This document shows positions 1 through 12,730 of a stretch of DNA of 64,000 nt, one piece after another (the first letter of the stretch is position 1; each line of letters opens with the position of its first letter). This stretch comes from Alphaproteobacteria bacterium (lineage in GTDB: Bacteria; Pseudomonadota; Alphaproteobacteria; Micropepsales; Micropepsaceae): NCBI GenBank assembly GCA_947462105.1, contig CANHNJ010000008.1, forward strand, positions 1-64,000, given 5' to 3'. The position numbers were made by a program, and so were the translations under genes. The notes beneath the pieces were generated by a model. The model was not told the DNA's origin, searched no databases, and saw only the letters and a program-made list of their open reading frames with translations.

Positions 1-415
1 GACGGGCGGCAATGCCCTGAAATTCTATGCCTCGGTGCGCCTCGACATCCGCCGTATCGGTGCGCTCAAGGACCGCGACGAGGTGGTGGGCAACCAGACC
101 CGCGTCAAGGTGGTGAAGAACAAGGTCGCCCCGCCCTTCAAGCAGGTCGAATTCGACATCATGTACGGCCAGGGCATCTCCAAGGTGGGTGAGCTGGTCG
201 ATCTGGGCGTCAAGGCCAGCATCGTGGAGAAATCGGGCTCCTGGTATTCCTATGACGGCAGCCGCATCGGCCAGGGCCGCGAATCCGCCAAGACTTTCCT
301 CACCGCCAACCCGGATGTGGCCGACAAGATCGAAAAGGCCATCCGCGCCGCCTCGGGCCAGATCGGCCAGAACCTGGTGCTGGAAGCCGCCGAGAAGGCG
401 GAAGACGACGAATAG
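1..415 (+). CDS. recA: RecA recombinase, C-terminal part (5' end outside window)
   Basis: RecA forms the filament on single-stranded DNA that drives homologous recombination and LexA cleavage. The frame is open from base 2 with no start, so only about the last 137 residues are present. They include the typical [15 protein letters not shown] stretch, the TRVKVVKNK segment, the [14 protein letters not shown] region and an acidic tail ending in AEDDE, all characteristic of RecA after the ATPase core. A clear intrinsic terminator follows at 471-505, and alaS lies downstream on the same strand, a common alphaproteobacterial order. Identity is secure. The ATPase motifs are outside the window. Confidence 0.97.
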   Translation, partial: TGGNALKFYASVRLDIRRIGALKDRDEVVGNQTRVKVVKNKVAPPFKQVEFDIMYGQGISKVGELVDLGVKASIVEKSGSWYSYDGSRIGQGRESAKTFLTANPDVADKIEKAIRAASGQIGQNLVLEAAEKAEDDE

Positions 416-470
416 GCTGCCAGCCTTATGAAACGCTGCGTTTCTTGCCATGAGATGCAGCTCCTCGGCG

Positions 471-505
471 AAGGGCGTCCCCGAAAGGGGGCGCCCTTCG
501 TTTTC
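471..505 (+). terminator. intrinsic terminator after recA
   Basis: A 12-bp stem (AAGGGCGTCCCC paired with GGGGGCGCCCTT, one G:U pair) with a GAAA loop is followed by CGTTTTC. It sits 56 bases after the recA stop, so it should end recA transcription before alaS. Confidence 0.85.
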
Positions 506-515
506 GGGGCCCGAA

Positions 516-555
516 GGGGGGAGGGGGGTATCGAAAAACTGCGGTTCAAATGGGC
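516..555. repeat. short dispersed element, copy 1
   Basis: Between recA and alaS. Read on the minus strand it has the 13-mer GCCCATTTGAACC, then a 13-base spacer, then the 13-mer ACCCCCCTCCCCC. The same two blocks at almost the same spacing recur at 57382-57419. Seen directly; function unknown. Confidence 0.5.
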
Positions 556-614
556 GGGCGGCCCGGCTTTCCCCAAGCGTGACAAGGCTTTTTCGGGCCG
601 GTACAACCAAACCC

Positions 615-3262
<2,648 letters not shown>

Positions 3263-3266
<4 letters not shown>

Positions 3267-3475
3267 GCGATAATATCCGGCAGCAGGTTGGTGTTGATCT
3301 CGGCGATCTCGTCCTTGAGCTGCAGCTTGCGCTTCTTCAGCCGTGACAACGCCAGCTGAACGCCGCTGCCGTTCAGCGCCAGTGCGTCGATGGCGGCGTC
3401 GAGGTCGCGATGCTCCTGCATCAGCTGCGCCAGCTTGGCGCGCGCGGCGACTTCATCCGGAGCCGTAACGCCCAT
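3263..3475 (-). CDS. YdcH/DUF465 family small coiled-coil protein
   Basis: Seventy residues, all helical in character. The C-terminal [17 protein letters not shown] segment is the signature of the YdcH/DUF465 family: tiny, abundant alphaproteobacterial proteins of unknown function. The start codon overlaps the ubiX stop by one base (TAATG), so it is probably translated by coupling as the second gene of a ubiX operon. A second DUF465-type gene, broken by an amber codon, lies at 4281-4454. Function is not known. Confidence 0.8.
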
Positions 3476-4113
3476 TACTGCACCTTCTTCTTGCGCTTGC
3501 TCTTGGCAATGGTCTCGCCCCAGCGCTTCACATCGGGCCAGTCATACCCAAACAGGTCCAGCGCCCGTCCCACCGTCTGGTCGACAATATCTTCCAGCGT
3601 GCGCGGCGCGGCATAGAAGGCGGGCACCGGCGGCAGGATCACCGCGCCCATCTCGGCCAGCGCCGTCAGGTTGCGCAGGTGGCCCAGATGCAGCGGCGTC
3701 TCGCGCACCATCAGCACCAGCAGGCGGCGCTCCTTCAGGCAGACATCGGCGGCGCGCGTCAGCAGCGTGGTGCAGACGCCGGTGGCGATCTCGCTCATCG
3801 CCTTGACCGAGCAGGGCGCCACGATCATGCCCCGGGTCTTGAAGCCGCCACTGGAAATCGGCGCGGCGATGTCGTCCACGCCATAATGGTAGTCCGCCTT
3901 GGCGGCGACAGCTCTGGGGTTCAGGCTGGTTTCATAGCCGATGGTCATTTCGGCGGGCCCGGTCATTACGAGGTGCGATTCTATCCCCAGTTCCCGGCAG
4001 GCTTCCAGCATCCGGATGCCATAGGCCGCACCGGAAGCACCCGACATGCCGACGATCAGGCGTTCGGTAACCACTTCGGCTTGCGCGCCTTTTTTGCTTT
4101 TGGGGTTGGCCAT
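3475..4113 (-). CDS. ubiX: flavin prenyltransferase UbiX
   Basis: UbiX attaches a dimethylallyl group to FMN to make prenylated FMN, the cofactor of the UbiD decarboxylase in ubiquinone synthesis. The 212-residue product has the family's N-terminal FMN-binding GMSGASGAAYGIRML segment and the central IVAPCSVKAMSEIATG and LLVLMVRETPLH segments. I used the ATG at 4113 (MANPKSKKG); 44 extra codons upstream are open but do not look like UbiX. ubiD is not in the window. It is followed directly by the DUF465 gene. Confidence 0.95.
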   Translation of the reverse strand: MANPKSKKGAQAEVVTERLIVGMSGASGAAYGIRMLEACRELGIESHLVMTGPAEMTIGYETSLNPRAVAAKADYHYGVDDIAAPISSGGFKTRGMIVAPCSVKAMSEIATGVCTTLLTRAADVCLKERRLLVLMVRETPLHLGHLRNLTALAEMGAVILPPVPAFYAAPRTLEDIVDQTVGRALDLFGYDWPDVKRWGETIAKSKRKKKVQ

Positions 4114-4280
4114 GGGGCCTTCGTTAGCATCCCTTTGGGCGCAAGCGAAGCGGAAGTTCCGGACGCCGAAGTTAACCGAATTTGAGGATGACAGGCGGGG
4201 ATGACGGTGCTTTACTTTTCGGGCCTGGAGCGGCCTGTCCGCCATCTGCGGACGCCGGAACGAACCGATGAGCTGAACGC

Positions 4281-4454
4281 ATGGCGTTGCAAGGACAAAT
4301 CAACCACCTTTCCAATCAGCACTAGAAAATCGACGATATCATCAATGCCGAGATGTCGAATCCCGATTGGGACGAGATGCGTGTCGCGGCGCTGAAGAAG
4401 CAGAAACTCCGCATCAAGGACGAACTCGAACGGCTGCGCGGCAGCGTTCATTAA
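4281..4454 (+). pseudogene. DUF465/YdcH-type gene interrupted by an in-frame amber codon
   Basis: Reading from ATG 4281 gives MALQGQINHLSNQH, then TAG at 4323-4325, then KIDDIINAEMSNPDWDEM and VAALKKQKLRIKDELERLRG, ending at TAA 4452-4454. Both sides of the amber match one DUF465 family protein of 56 residues in a single frame, so one point change created the stop. The part after the amber could still be made from the internal ATG at 4353, but no strong ribosome site is visible there. It may be a recent pseudogene, a suppressed codon or a sequencing error. It runs convergently into the MFS gene. Confidence 0.7.
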
Positions 4455-4460
4455 GGTTCG

Positions 4461-5690
4461 CTAGGTCACTGGCTCGATCGTCTTCGTCTTGCGCGCCCTG
4501 GCCGCGACGAAGATTGCCAGCGCACCCAATTCGCAGATCGCGGCAGCCAGGAATGACGCGCCGGGGAAATGTACTGGCGCCACCGGGCTGGTGAAATACG
4601 CGAACAAGTTGGTCATGATCAGCGGCGAGGCAATGGCGGTCAGGCTGCCGATGCTGGCGATGGCGCCCTGCAGTTCGCCCTGCTCATTGTCCGGCACCAT
4701 GTGCGAGAGGATGGCGCTCAGCGCCGCGCCGCCGATGCCGCCAAAACAGAACACCACCATGACGGCGTAAAGTACCGCCGGGTTCGGTGCGAAGGCGTAG
4801 CCGGCATAGCCGATGGCGCCGGCGGCAAGCCCGAGCAGGACCGACCTTGTTTCGCCCAGGCGCGGCGTCAGCACGCGCGGCAGCACGGCGAACGAGATGG
4901 AGGAGAATACGCCAACCGCCACCAGCGACCAGGCGACATCTGCGGGGCCCCAGCTGAATTTCAGCATGGTGTAATAGCTCCAGGTCGCGGGCAGTGAGTC
5001 ATGTGCCAGCCGCAGCAGCGCCAGCGTTCCGAACATGGACAGCAGCGCCGGATAGCGTTTCAGCGACTTGAGCGAGCCCAGGGGATTGGCGCGGCGCCAG
5101 TCGAACTTGCGCCGCCGTTCTGCCGGCAGCGATTCCTTCAGCACCAGCAGGCCGAACAGCGCGTTGGCTGCCGCCAGCCCGCCCGCGACGAAGAAGGGCA
5201 CGCGCAGGCCGAAATATTCGCCCAGCAATCCGCCCAGGGCGGGGCCGAGAATAAAGCCCAAGCCAAAGGCAGCGCCCACCAGGCCGAAATTGGCGGCGCG
5301 TTTTTCCGGCGGTGAAACGTCGGCAATATAGGCGTTGACGGTGGTGTAGGCCGCACCCGCCATGCCCGATAGCGTGCGCCCAATGAAGAGCCACAAGATG
5401 GTCGGCGACAGGCCGGTCAGCACGTAATCGAAGGACAGCATCGCCAGCGACAGGATCAGCACCGGGCGGCGGCCGAAGCGGTCCGACAGGTTGCCGATCA
5501 CGGGCGCGCAAATGAACTGCATCAGCGCATAGACGAAGAACAGCCAGCCGCCCCAGCTGGCTGCGCCCGACAGGCCGGTGTGGGTCAGCTCCGCGATCAG
5601 GCGCGGTGCCACGGGAATGATCAGGCCCAGGCCGATCGTGTCGATCAGCATGGTGAGGAAGATGAAAATCAGCGCGCTGCGGCTGCTCAT
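4461..5690 (-). CDS. MFS transporter, TetA-like (drug:H+ antiporter DHA1 family)
   Basis: A 409-residue inner-membrane exporter with about 12 hydrophobic segments. The loop between segments 2 and 3 carries GNLSDRFGRRPVL, the MFS signature motif A, and segment 1 contains IDTIGLGLIIPVAPRLI, typical of the TetA/DHA1 branch. The VNAYIADVSPPEKRAANFG segment resembles the motif C area. The substrate cannot be told from sequence; tetracycline resistance should not be assumed, since many chromosomal relatives have other roles. It is divergent from the DedA-like gene, with about 155 bases between them. Confidence 0.85.
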   Translation of the reverse strand: MSSRSALIFIFLTMLIDTIGLGLIIPVAPRLIAELTHTGLSGAASWGGWLFFVYALMQFICAPVIGNLSDRFGRRPVLILSLAMLSFDYVLTGLSPTILWLFIGRTLSGMAGAAYTTVNAYIADVSPPEKRAANFGLVGAAFGLGFILGPALGGLLGEYFGLRVPFFVAGGLAAANALFGLLVLKESLPAERRRKFDWRRANPLGSLKSLKRYPALLSMFGTLALLRLAHDSLPATWSYYTMLKFSWGPADVAWSLVAVGVFSSISFAVLPRVLTPRLGETRSVLLGLAAGAIGYAGYAFAPNPAVLYAVMVVFCFGGIGGAALSAILSHMVPDNEQGELQGAIASIGSLTAIASPLIMTNLFAYFTSPVAPVHFPGASFLAAAICELGALAIFVAARARKTKTIEPVT

Positions 5691-5845
5691 GTGCTTTTGG
5701 CTTTCTCGCGCATCACGATGCGGCCCGGCGTCGTTTTTTGCTTATTTGTGGCGCCATGGGAGCGGCACGCTAAAGAAAGCCGCAATCGGCGGCAAGTTTG
5801 GACGAACAGGGCGGCGATGCTAGAAGGCCGCTCCTAGGAGCGCGC

Positions 5846-6466
5846 ATGTCCATCACCGACCAACCCCAGCCCCCGAAGACCGGCATGATCCGCAGGCTTT
5901 ATGACTGGATGATGCGCAACGCCACCGGCAAGCATGCCTGGCGCATGCTGGCGGTCTTCACCTTCGCCGAAGCGTCATTTTTCCCCATCCCCACCGACAT
6001 CATGCTGATCCCGATGGCGCTGGCCGATCGCAAGCGCGCCTGGCTGCTGGGCGCCTGGTGCACCCTGTGGTCCGTGCTGGGCGGCGCGGCGGGCTATGCC
6101 ATCGGCGCATTCCTGTATGAATCGCTGGGCGCCTGGCTGATCCAGCTTTATCATCTGGGCAGCGACATGGCGGTCTTCCAGGCCTGGTATGCGCAGTACG
6201 GCGCCTGGATCATCCTGATCAAGGGCTTCACGCCCATCCCCTACAAGCTGGTCACGATCACATCCGGCTTCGCCCATTTCAGCTTCTGGACGTTCATGCT
6301 GATGTCGGTGATCACGCGCGGCGGCCGCTTTATGCTGGTGGCGGGCCTGATCCGCTGGAAAGGCGAAGTGGCGCGAAACTTCATCGAGAAGCGGCTGGAA
6401 CTGTCGCTTTTCGTTTTCCTGGCGGTGGTCGTGCTGGGGATCGTGGCCGTCAAATATCTCTTCTGA
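5846..6466 (+). CDS. DedA/YqaA-like membrane protein (VTT domain)
   Basis: A 206-residue protein with several membrane segments. The FAEASFFPIPTDIMLIPMAL segment and the later KGFTPIPYKLVTITSGFAH segment are the two re-entrant motifs of the DedA/SNARE-associated (VTT) family, some of which move lipids such as undecaprenyl phosphate. The start at 5846 has an AGGAG ribosome site at 5836-5840. Its smaller size and YqaA-like N-terminus place it in the YqaA branch rather than classical DedA. Substrate unknown. Confidence 0.85.
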   Translation: MSITDQPQPPKTGMIRRLYDWMMRNATGKHAWRMLAVFTFAEASFFPIPTDIMLIPMALADRKRAWLLGAWCTLWSVLGGAAGYAIGAFLYESLGAWLIQLYHLGSDMAVFQAWYAQYGAWIILIKGFTPIPYKLVTITSGFAHFSFWTFMLMSVITRGGRFMLVAGLIRWKGEVARNFIEKRLELSLFVFLAVVVLGIVAVKYLF

Positions 6467-6478
6467 CGGCCAGCAATC

Positions 6479-7153
6479 TCAGTCCTGCTCGAGCTCTGCC
6501 GACTGGATGTAGGAATCCGGGGCCGGCGCGCCTTCATCCGGATTGGCCGGCGCGTCCGTGGTTTGCGCCACGCTCTTCAGCGTCGCTCCCTTGCGGGCGT
6601 TGCGCTTCTGCGCCCGTTCCACCTTGGCGGCGGCGCGGCTGACGGCGAGGTCCAGTTCCAGCTGCGAGGTCAGTCCCAGCGTCACCGGGTCCACCGCCTT
6701 GATGTTGGTCGCGTTCCAGTGTGAGCGCTCGCGGATCTTCTGGATGGTGGCCTTGGTGGTGCCGATCAGCTTGATGATGTCGGCGTCGGCCATTTCCGGA
6801 TGGTTCTTGATGATCCAGTAGACCGCGTCCGGCTTGTCCTGGCGCTTGGAGACGGGCGTGTAGCGCGGGGCGCGCTTCTGGCGCACGGTCGGCATCTTGT
6901 GCTTGGGCGCCGCCATCTTCAGGCGTTTCTTGGGGTCTTTCTCGGCGTCGGCGATCTGCTCGCGCGTGAGCTGGCCGGTGGCGACAGGGTCCTGGCCCTT
7001 GATGCCCTTGGCGACGTCCTCGTCGGCGATGCCCTTCACTTCCAGCGGATGCAGACCGCAGAAATCGGCGATTTGTTCGAAGGACAGACCGGTATTGTCC
7101 ACCAGCCAGACGGCGGTGGCCTTGGGCATCAGGGGCTTGTTTTCGACGGCCAT
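6479..7153 (-). CDS. DUF1013 family protein, TrcR-type cell-cycle regulator
   Basis: A 224-residue soluble protein. The N-terminus MPKATAVWLVDNTGLSFEQI followed by ADFCGLHPLEVKGIADEDV is diagnostic of the DUF1013 family, confined to Alphaproteobacteria. Family knowledge: members have been named TrcR, a transcriptional regulator linked to the cell cycle; I am only moderately sure of that name for this protein. A central helix-turn-helix-like stretch (ADIIKLIGTTKATIQKIRER) would fit DNA binding. It is divergent from the DUF1192 gene, and rcdA lies just beyond, an arrangement seen in other alphaproteobacteria. Confidence 0.8.
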   Translation of the reverse strand: MAVENKPLMPKATAVWLVDNTGLSFEQIADFCGLHPLEVKGIADEDVAKGIKGQDPVATGQLTREQIADAEKDPKKRLKMAAPKHKMPTVRQKRAPRYTPVSKRQDKPDAVYWIIKNHPEMADADIIKLIGTTKATIQKIRERSHWNATNIKAVDPVTLGLTSQLELDLAVSRAAAKVERAQKRNARKGATLKSVAQTTDAPANPDEGAPAPDSYIQSAELEQD

Positions 7154-7360
7154 GATAATTCTCTCCCGTTGAGCGGGGGCACTTTCCGGGCCCGCCGCCC
7201 CTCGTCAGGTTAATCCTTTCGAGGAAGGCGGCTGTTGTAGCCAGCCTTGGCCGACGACGCAAAGCCTTTCCGTAAGTAACTGAAAAATATCGATAAATAC
7301 GACACTTGCAGCAGGCCGCGGACCGGTTCCAGACTGGCGTTACCCGCAGGAAGACCCGCC

Positions 7361-7558
7361 ATGGCGACCGATCCCGAAGAACTTCAGCCCCGCAAAAAAC
7401 TGGCCGAAATCGTGCTGGGGGAAGATATCGCGGCGCTGTCAGCGCATGAACTGGAGCACCGCATCGCCCGGCTGGAGGAGGAGATCGCACGCTGCAGGAC
7501 AGCGATCGCGGCGCGTCACGCCACCAGGTCGGCGGCGGAGAACTTCTTCAAGCGCTAA
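7361..7558 (+). CDS. DUF1192 family small protein
   Basis: Sixty-five residues with an LSAHELEHRIARLEEEIARC coiled-coil core, the DUF1192 signature. Nothing is known of its reaction. It sits between the divergent DUF1013 gene and rcdA; all three are alphaproteobacteria-specific and usually adjacent, which suggests but does not prove a shared cell-cycle role. The 200 bases upstream include an AT-rich stretch (7265-7310) likely to hold the divergent promoters. Confidence 0.8.
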   Translation: MATDPEELQPRKKLAEIVLGEDIAALSAHELEHRIARLEEEIARCRTAIAARHATRSAAENFFKR

Positions 7559-7714
7559 ACCTTTTGCCATCATTGTTAATATGCACAACAGGTCTGTTGC
7601 TTAAGCGTTTCCGGGCCCGTTTTGCGCCGCTTTCGCGCGGCCTTTACCAAGCAAAATGCTTTTCGGCTTTCGCGGGCGCTGCTAGCGTGCCGCCGTTGAT
7701 CGAGGGGACGTGAC

Positions 7715-8218
7715 ATGCAGCAGGATAGCGACGCGCTGAACGGCATGACGCCACAGGATTTTGTCGGCTCGGCGCTGTTTGACCGCACCTTCGATGAAGG
7801 CATGGCGCTGGTCGAAGAGACCGCCCGTTATCTCGATGGCCGTGGCCGCGATGAAGCGCGGGCCCTGCCGCGCAAGGCTTCGATGCTCTATGCCGGTGAA
7901 AGCATGCGCGTCACCACCCGCCTGATGCAGGCGGCAAGCTGGCTGCTGGTGCAGCGCGCGGTGCGCGATGGCGACATGGATGCGGATCAGGCGGCAGGCG
8001 AACGCTATCGCCTGGGCTCCAAGGAAATCTGCCTGGGCGCCTGCGCCGAAAGCACCGACATGCTGCCGGTGGCGCTGCGCGAGCTGCTGGGCCGCAGCGA
8101 CAGCCTGTATCGCCGCATCGCCCGGCTGGACGATGTTCTGTTCAACGAGGGTGTTATCGCTGCATTAGGCGCGCGCGATCACCAGAGCCGCCTGGCGCAA
8201 GCCTTCGGCTCCGACTGA
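7715..8218 (+). CDS. rcdA: RcdA-type adaptor (DUF1465), regulator of CtrA degradation
   Basis: In Caulobacter, RcdA is an adaptor that helps deliver CtrA to the ClpXP protease at the swarmer-to-stalked transition. The 167-residue product shows the DUF1465 core: an N-terminal helix region, YAGESMRVTTRLMQAASWLL, and LGSKEICLGACAESTDMLP. The length fits the family. ATG 7715 is preceded by GAGGGG. ctrA itself is 3.5 kb away, so both partners are in the window. A bidirectional terminator follows. Confidence 0.85.
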   Translation: MQQDSDALNGMTPQDFVGSALFDRTFDEGMALVEETARYLDGRGRDEARALPRKASMLYAGESMRVTTRLMQAASWLLVQRAVRDGDMDADQAAGERYRLGSKEICLGACAESTDMLPVALRELLGRSDSLYRRIARLDDVLFNEGVIAALGARDHQSRLAQAFGSD

Positions 8219-8241
8219 TATTTTCCGAAATGACGAAAACA

Positions 8242-8271
8242 AAAAGGCCCGGTCGCAAGACCGGGCCTTTT
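8242..8271. terminator. bidirectional terminator between rcdA and rpmE
   Basis: A perfect 13-bp stem, AAAAGGCCCGGTC and GACCGGGCCTTTT, with loop GCAA. The A-tract and T-tract flanks let it work for both converging genes. Confidence 0.93.
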
Positions 8272-8292
8272 GAATTCGTGCGTCGAGTCCGT

Positions 8293-8517
8293 TTAGGACC
8301 CCACAAAACCCGCGAACTTCTTGTTGAAGCGGGTCAGGCGGCCGCCACGGTCCATCAGCTGCTGCTGACCGCCGGTCCAGGCCGGGTGCGTGGAGGGGTC
8401 GATGTCCAGCGTGACCTTCTGGCCCGCCGTGCCGTAGGTGGTGCGCGTCTTGTAAGTGGTGCCGTCGTTCAGCTGAACGTCGACAAAGTGATAGTCGGGG
8501 TGGATGCCCTTTTTCAT
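8293..8517 (-). CDS. rpmE: 50S ribosomal protein L31
   Basis: Ribosomal protein L31 of the large subunit near the intersubunit bridge; 74 residues beginning [20 protein letters not shown] and ending in [11 protein letters not shown]. It has no cysteines, so it is the zinc-free (C-) form rather than the CxxC zinc form. ATG 8517 was chosen over a longer open frame because the family starts exactly here. It is divergent from the ABC exporter gene, so a shared promoter region lies at 8518-8690. Confidence 0.95.
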   Translation of the reverse strand: MKKGIHPDYHFVDVQLNDGTTYKTRTTYGTAGQKVTLDIDPSTHPAWTGGQQQLMDRGGRLTRFNKKFAGFVGS

Positions 8518-8690
8518 GACGCGATACCTTTCCTGGCGGGCCGCCCATTTCCCCCCTGCGCGAAGCGCAAGATAAAGAACAGGTCCCGAGAGGCGCGGGT
8601 TATATGGGAGCAGGTTGAACCCGGCAAGACCCGTTTCCTCGGCTTCTGCCACCCTATATACAGCCTAGCCGCCCAACAGATTGATCCCAT

Positions 8691-10501
<1,811 letters not shown>

Positions 10502-10505
<4 letters not shown>

Positions 10506-11533
10506 AAAGTATCCTGAAACGTCCCGACCGCTTTACCCGCATCGTCGTCCTGGTCTGGGTGATTGCCGGCGTGGTCGTTCTGACCACCGGCTTCCGGGCG
10601 TTGACGGCGATGGGACTGCTCAGTTTTGGCGGCAGTGCCAGCCCGGGCCTCTGCCGCGCCATCACCCTGCCGGCGCCGGGTGACCTTGCTTACGAGGCCA
10701 AGAACAAGACGCTTTTCATCGCCAGCAACCCGGCAAACGGCAAGGGCGCGATCTATGCGCTGGCCAATGGGCAGTCCAAGCCAGTAAAGCTGGCGGGCAC
10801 ACCGGCCGACTTCCATCCCGGCGCCATCAGCATCGGTTATGATGCCGGTGGCGAACCCAATCTGGCCGTGATCGACCACAAGGCCAGTGGCGCAGTGGCG
10901 ACGGGGCTTTACGGCGTCGATTATGACGGCGGTAGCGCCAGGCTCAGCTACCAGTCCACCACGCAAGGCGGCCTGGCCAGGCGCGGGCAGGGTATCGTCG
11001 CGATGGGCAATGGCCGCTTTTATCTCAGCGCCAATCCCGTCAGCAGCGACCTGATGGCCTGGGCCGACCGTTGGTTCCTGCTGGGCCGGGCGCACCTGCT
11101 ATTTTTCAACGGCACCATGTTCATGGATGCGGTGGCGGGAATATCCGATCCGTCGGGCGTCGCGGCCTCTGCTGACGGGCAATATCTCTATGTCCTGTCG
11201 CGCAATGAGCGCCGCGTGATCGCCTTTCGGCGCGAAATCTTCACCGGGACGCTGACGGAACTGGATTCGCTCTCGCTGCCGATGCGGCCCGAGCGCATCA
11301 GCGTGGACGCCAACAACGTGCTGTGGGTCGCGGGCGTCGACCGCATTCCGGCGCTGGGCGGCGGTTCGCGGGTAGTGCGGGCGTTTCTGGGCGCCGACGG
11401 CGTGCCGCAAAGCCAGGAAACGGTCTATGCCGGTGATGCTGTCGAGGGCGCGACCGCCGCCGTGAAGGCGGAGAACCGTCTCTTCATCGGCTCTGCGACT
11501 GGCGACACGCTGCTGGATTGCGAAGTGAAGTAA
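10502..11533 (+). CDS. membrane-anchored beta-propeller protein, SMP-30/paraoxonase-like
   Basis: A 343-residue protein with one N-terminal membrane segment (about residues 13-35). The rest has repeated blade-like strands such as ISDPSGVAASADGQYLYVLSR and RPERISVDANNVLWVAG, the pattern of six-bladed SMP-30/arylesterase propellers. Its GTG start overlaps the ABC exporter stop (GTGA), so the two are translationally coupled, and the propeller may act on or near the exported substrate in the periplasm. I cannot name a reaction. It could also be a non-enzymatic propeller. Confidence 0.65.
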
Positions 11534-11585
11534 AAGCTCAAGCCCGGCAGTGTAGCCGCCGGGCGACCCGCAGCTTCCGCTAGCT

Positions 11586-11666
11586 CCCTTCCCACTTCGG
11601 CGCGAAGCGCCAGGAAGGGGGGGTGTCGCAGCCAGGTGTTTGCGTCTTCGCAAACCCGAGCTGCGA
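11586..11666. repeat. composite palindromic intergenic repeat (two hairpins)
   Basis: Hairpin 1: CCCTTCC (11586-11592) pairs with GGAAGGG (11613-11619), with an inner CTTCG...CGAAG. Hairpin 2: TCGCAGC (11626-11632) pairs with GCTGCGA (11660-11666), with an inner GTTTGCG/CGCAAAC stem and TCTT loop. The two-tier form suggests a REP-like element. Confidence 0.6.
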
Positions 11667-11688
11667 TGGATGGGGGTTCAACAAACAA

Positions 11689-11718
11689 AAAAGGCGCGAG
11701 CCGTGGCCCGCGCCTTTT
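11689..11718. terminator. bidirectional terminator between propeller gene and ctrA
   Basis: AAAAGGCGCG (11689-11698) pairs with CGCGCCTTTT (11709-11718), with a short inner GCC/GGC stem. It serves the converging 10502-11533 gene and ctrA. Confidence 0.88.
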
Positions 11719-11742
11719 GAACGCCACGGTTAAAGCGAACTG

Positions 11743-12456
11743 TTACGCAACCTGCTGCGTCGTGTCTTCGATGATCACGCCATTCGGGTCGCGCAGCACA
11801 TAGCCCCGGCCCCAGACGGTCTCGATATAGTTGGCGCCTTCGGTGGCGGCGGCCAGCTTCTTGCGCAGCTTGCAGATGAAGACGTCGATGATCTTGAGCT
11901 CGGGCTCGTCCATGCCGCCATAGAGATGGTTCAGGAACATCTCCTTGGTCAGGGTGGTGCCCTTGCGGAGCGAGAGCAGCTCCAGCATCTGGTATTCCTT
12001 GCCGGTCAGGTGGACACGGCTGCCATCGACTTCGACCGTCTTGGCGTCGAGGTTGACGGTGAGCTTGCCGGTGGTGATGACCGACTGGCTGTGGCCCTTC
12101 GAACGGCGGATCACCGCCTGGATACGGGCGACCAGCTCATCCTTGTGGAAGGGCTTGGTCATATAGTCGTCGGCGCCGAAGCCCAGGGCCTTTACCTTCG
12201 CTTCCACGATGGCGTTGCCGGACAGGATCATGACGGGTGTCTGCACCTTGGCGGTGCGCAGGGCCTTGAGCACTTCAAAGCCGCTCATGTCGGGCAGTTG
12301 CAGGTCCAGGACCACGATGTCGTAGTCATAGAGCTTGCCGAGGTCGATGCCTTCCTCGCCGAGGTCGGTCGTATAGACGTTCAGTCCCTCGCTGCGCAGC
12401 ATCAGCTCGATGCTTCGCGCCATGGCGCTGTCGTCTTCAATTAGCAATACGCGCAT
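11743..12456 (-). CDS. ctrA: cell-cycle master response regulator CtrA
   Basis: CtrA is the alphaproteobacterial OmpR-family regulator that controls replication initiation, division and polar genes. The 237-residue product starts [20 protein letters not shown], has the phospho-acceptor D51 in [10 protein letters not shown] in MTKPF, and a winged-helix domain ending in [14 protein letters not shown]. It ends in QQVA, a hydrophobic tail that could act as the ClpXP degron, as the AA tail does in Caulobacter. ATG 12456 matches the family; 24 codons upstream are spurious. rcdA is nearby and the flagellar genes once next to it are degraded. Confidence 0.97.
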   Translation of the reverse strand: MRVLLIEDDSAMARSIELMLRSEGLNVYTTDLGEEGIDLGKLYDYDIVVLDLQLPDMSGFEVLKALRTAKVQTPVMILSGNAIVEAKVKALGFGADDYMTKPFHKDELVARIQAVIRRSKGHSQSVITTGKLTVNLDAKTVEVDGSRVHLTGKEYQMLELLSLRKGTTLTKEMFLNHLYGGMDEPELKIIDVFICKLRKKLAAATEGANYIETVWGRGYVLRDPNGVIIEDTTQQVA

Positions 12457-12500
12457 GTCAGGCCCCTCTGGGTAAGGCGTCGGATCGGCCGCCGACACGG

Positions 12501-12548
12501 TTAACCGGTTGCCAGACCGTAAGCGCAAATGGTTAACAGCAGCTTTAA
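12501..12548. promoter_or_regulatory. TTAA half-sites, candidate CtrA autoregulatory region
   Basis: TTAACC at 12501, TTAA at 12533-12536 (inside ATGGTTAAC, minus strand TTAACCAT) and TTAA at 12545-12548 lie 45-92 bases upstream of ctrA. The last two are spaced by 8 bases, not the canonical 7, so binding is plausible but not proven. Confidence 0.45.
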
Positions 12549-12630
12549 CACCTGCTGGAACCTTCAGCCCTCGCTCATGCCCCTTACCGGAGCCTTTCCC
12601 GGGGGCCGGGCCAGTCCAAGAGGTCGCTAA

Positions 12631-12642
12631 GACTCTTGATTC
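12631..12642. promoter_or_regulatory. paired GANTC (CcrM-type) methylation sites upstream of ctrA
   Basis: GACTC (12631-12635) and GATTC (12638-12642) are two bases apart, about 180 bases upstream of the ctrA start and about 90 upstream of the fliI remnant. In Caulobacter a GANTC in the ctrA P1 promoter couples transcription to methylation state; the same logic is inferred here. Confidence 0.6.
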
Positions 12643-12730
12643 GATTTGTTAAGTTTACCGGCATTTAAAGTCTTGGCCGCAATATGCGGATAACGGGGCG
12701 CGCAGAAGGCGGGTCTTACCGAGGATTTTT

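Noticed and set aside
4461-5690. Tetracycline resistance determinant
   Set aside because: The protein is a TetA-like MFS exporter but chromosomal, with normal composition and no TetR nearby, so resistance cannot be claimed.
12533-12548. Canonical CtrA box (TTAA-N7-TTAA) upstream of ctrA
   Set aside because: The spacing is 8, not 7, so I report only half-sites, not a proven box.
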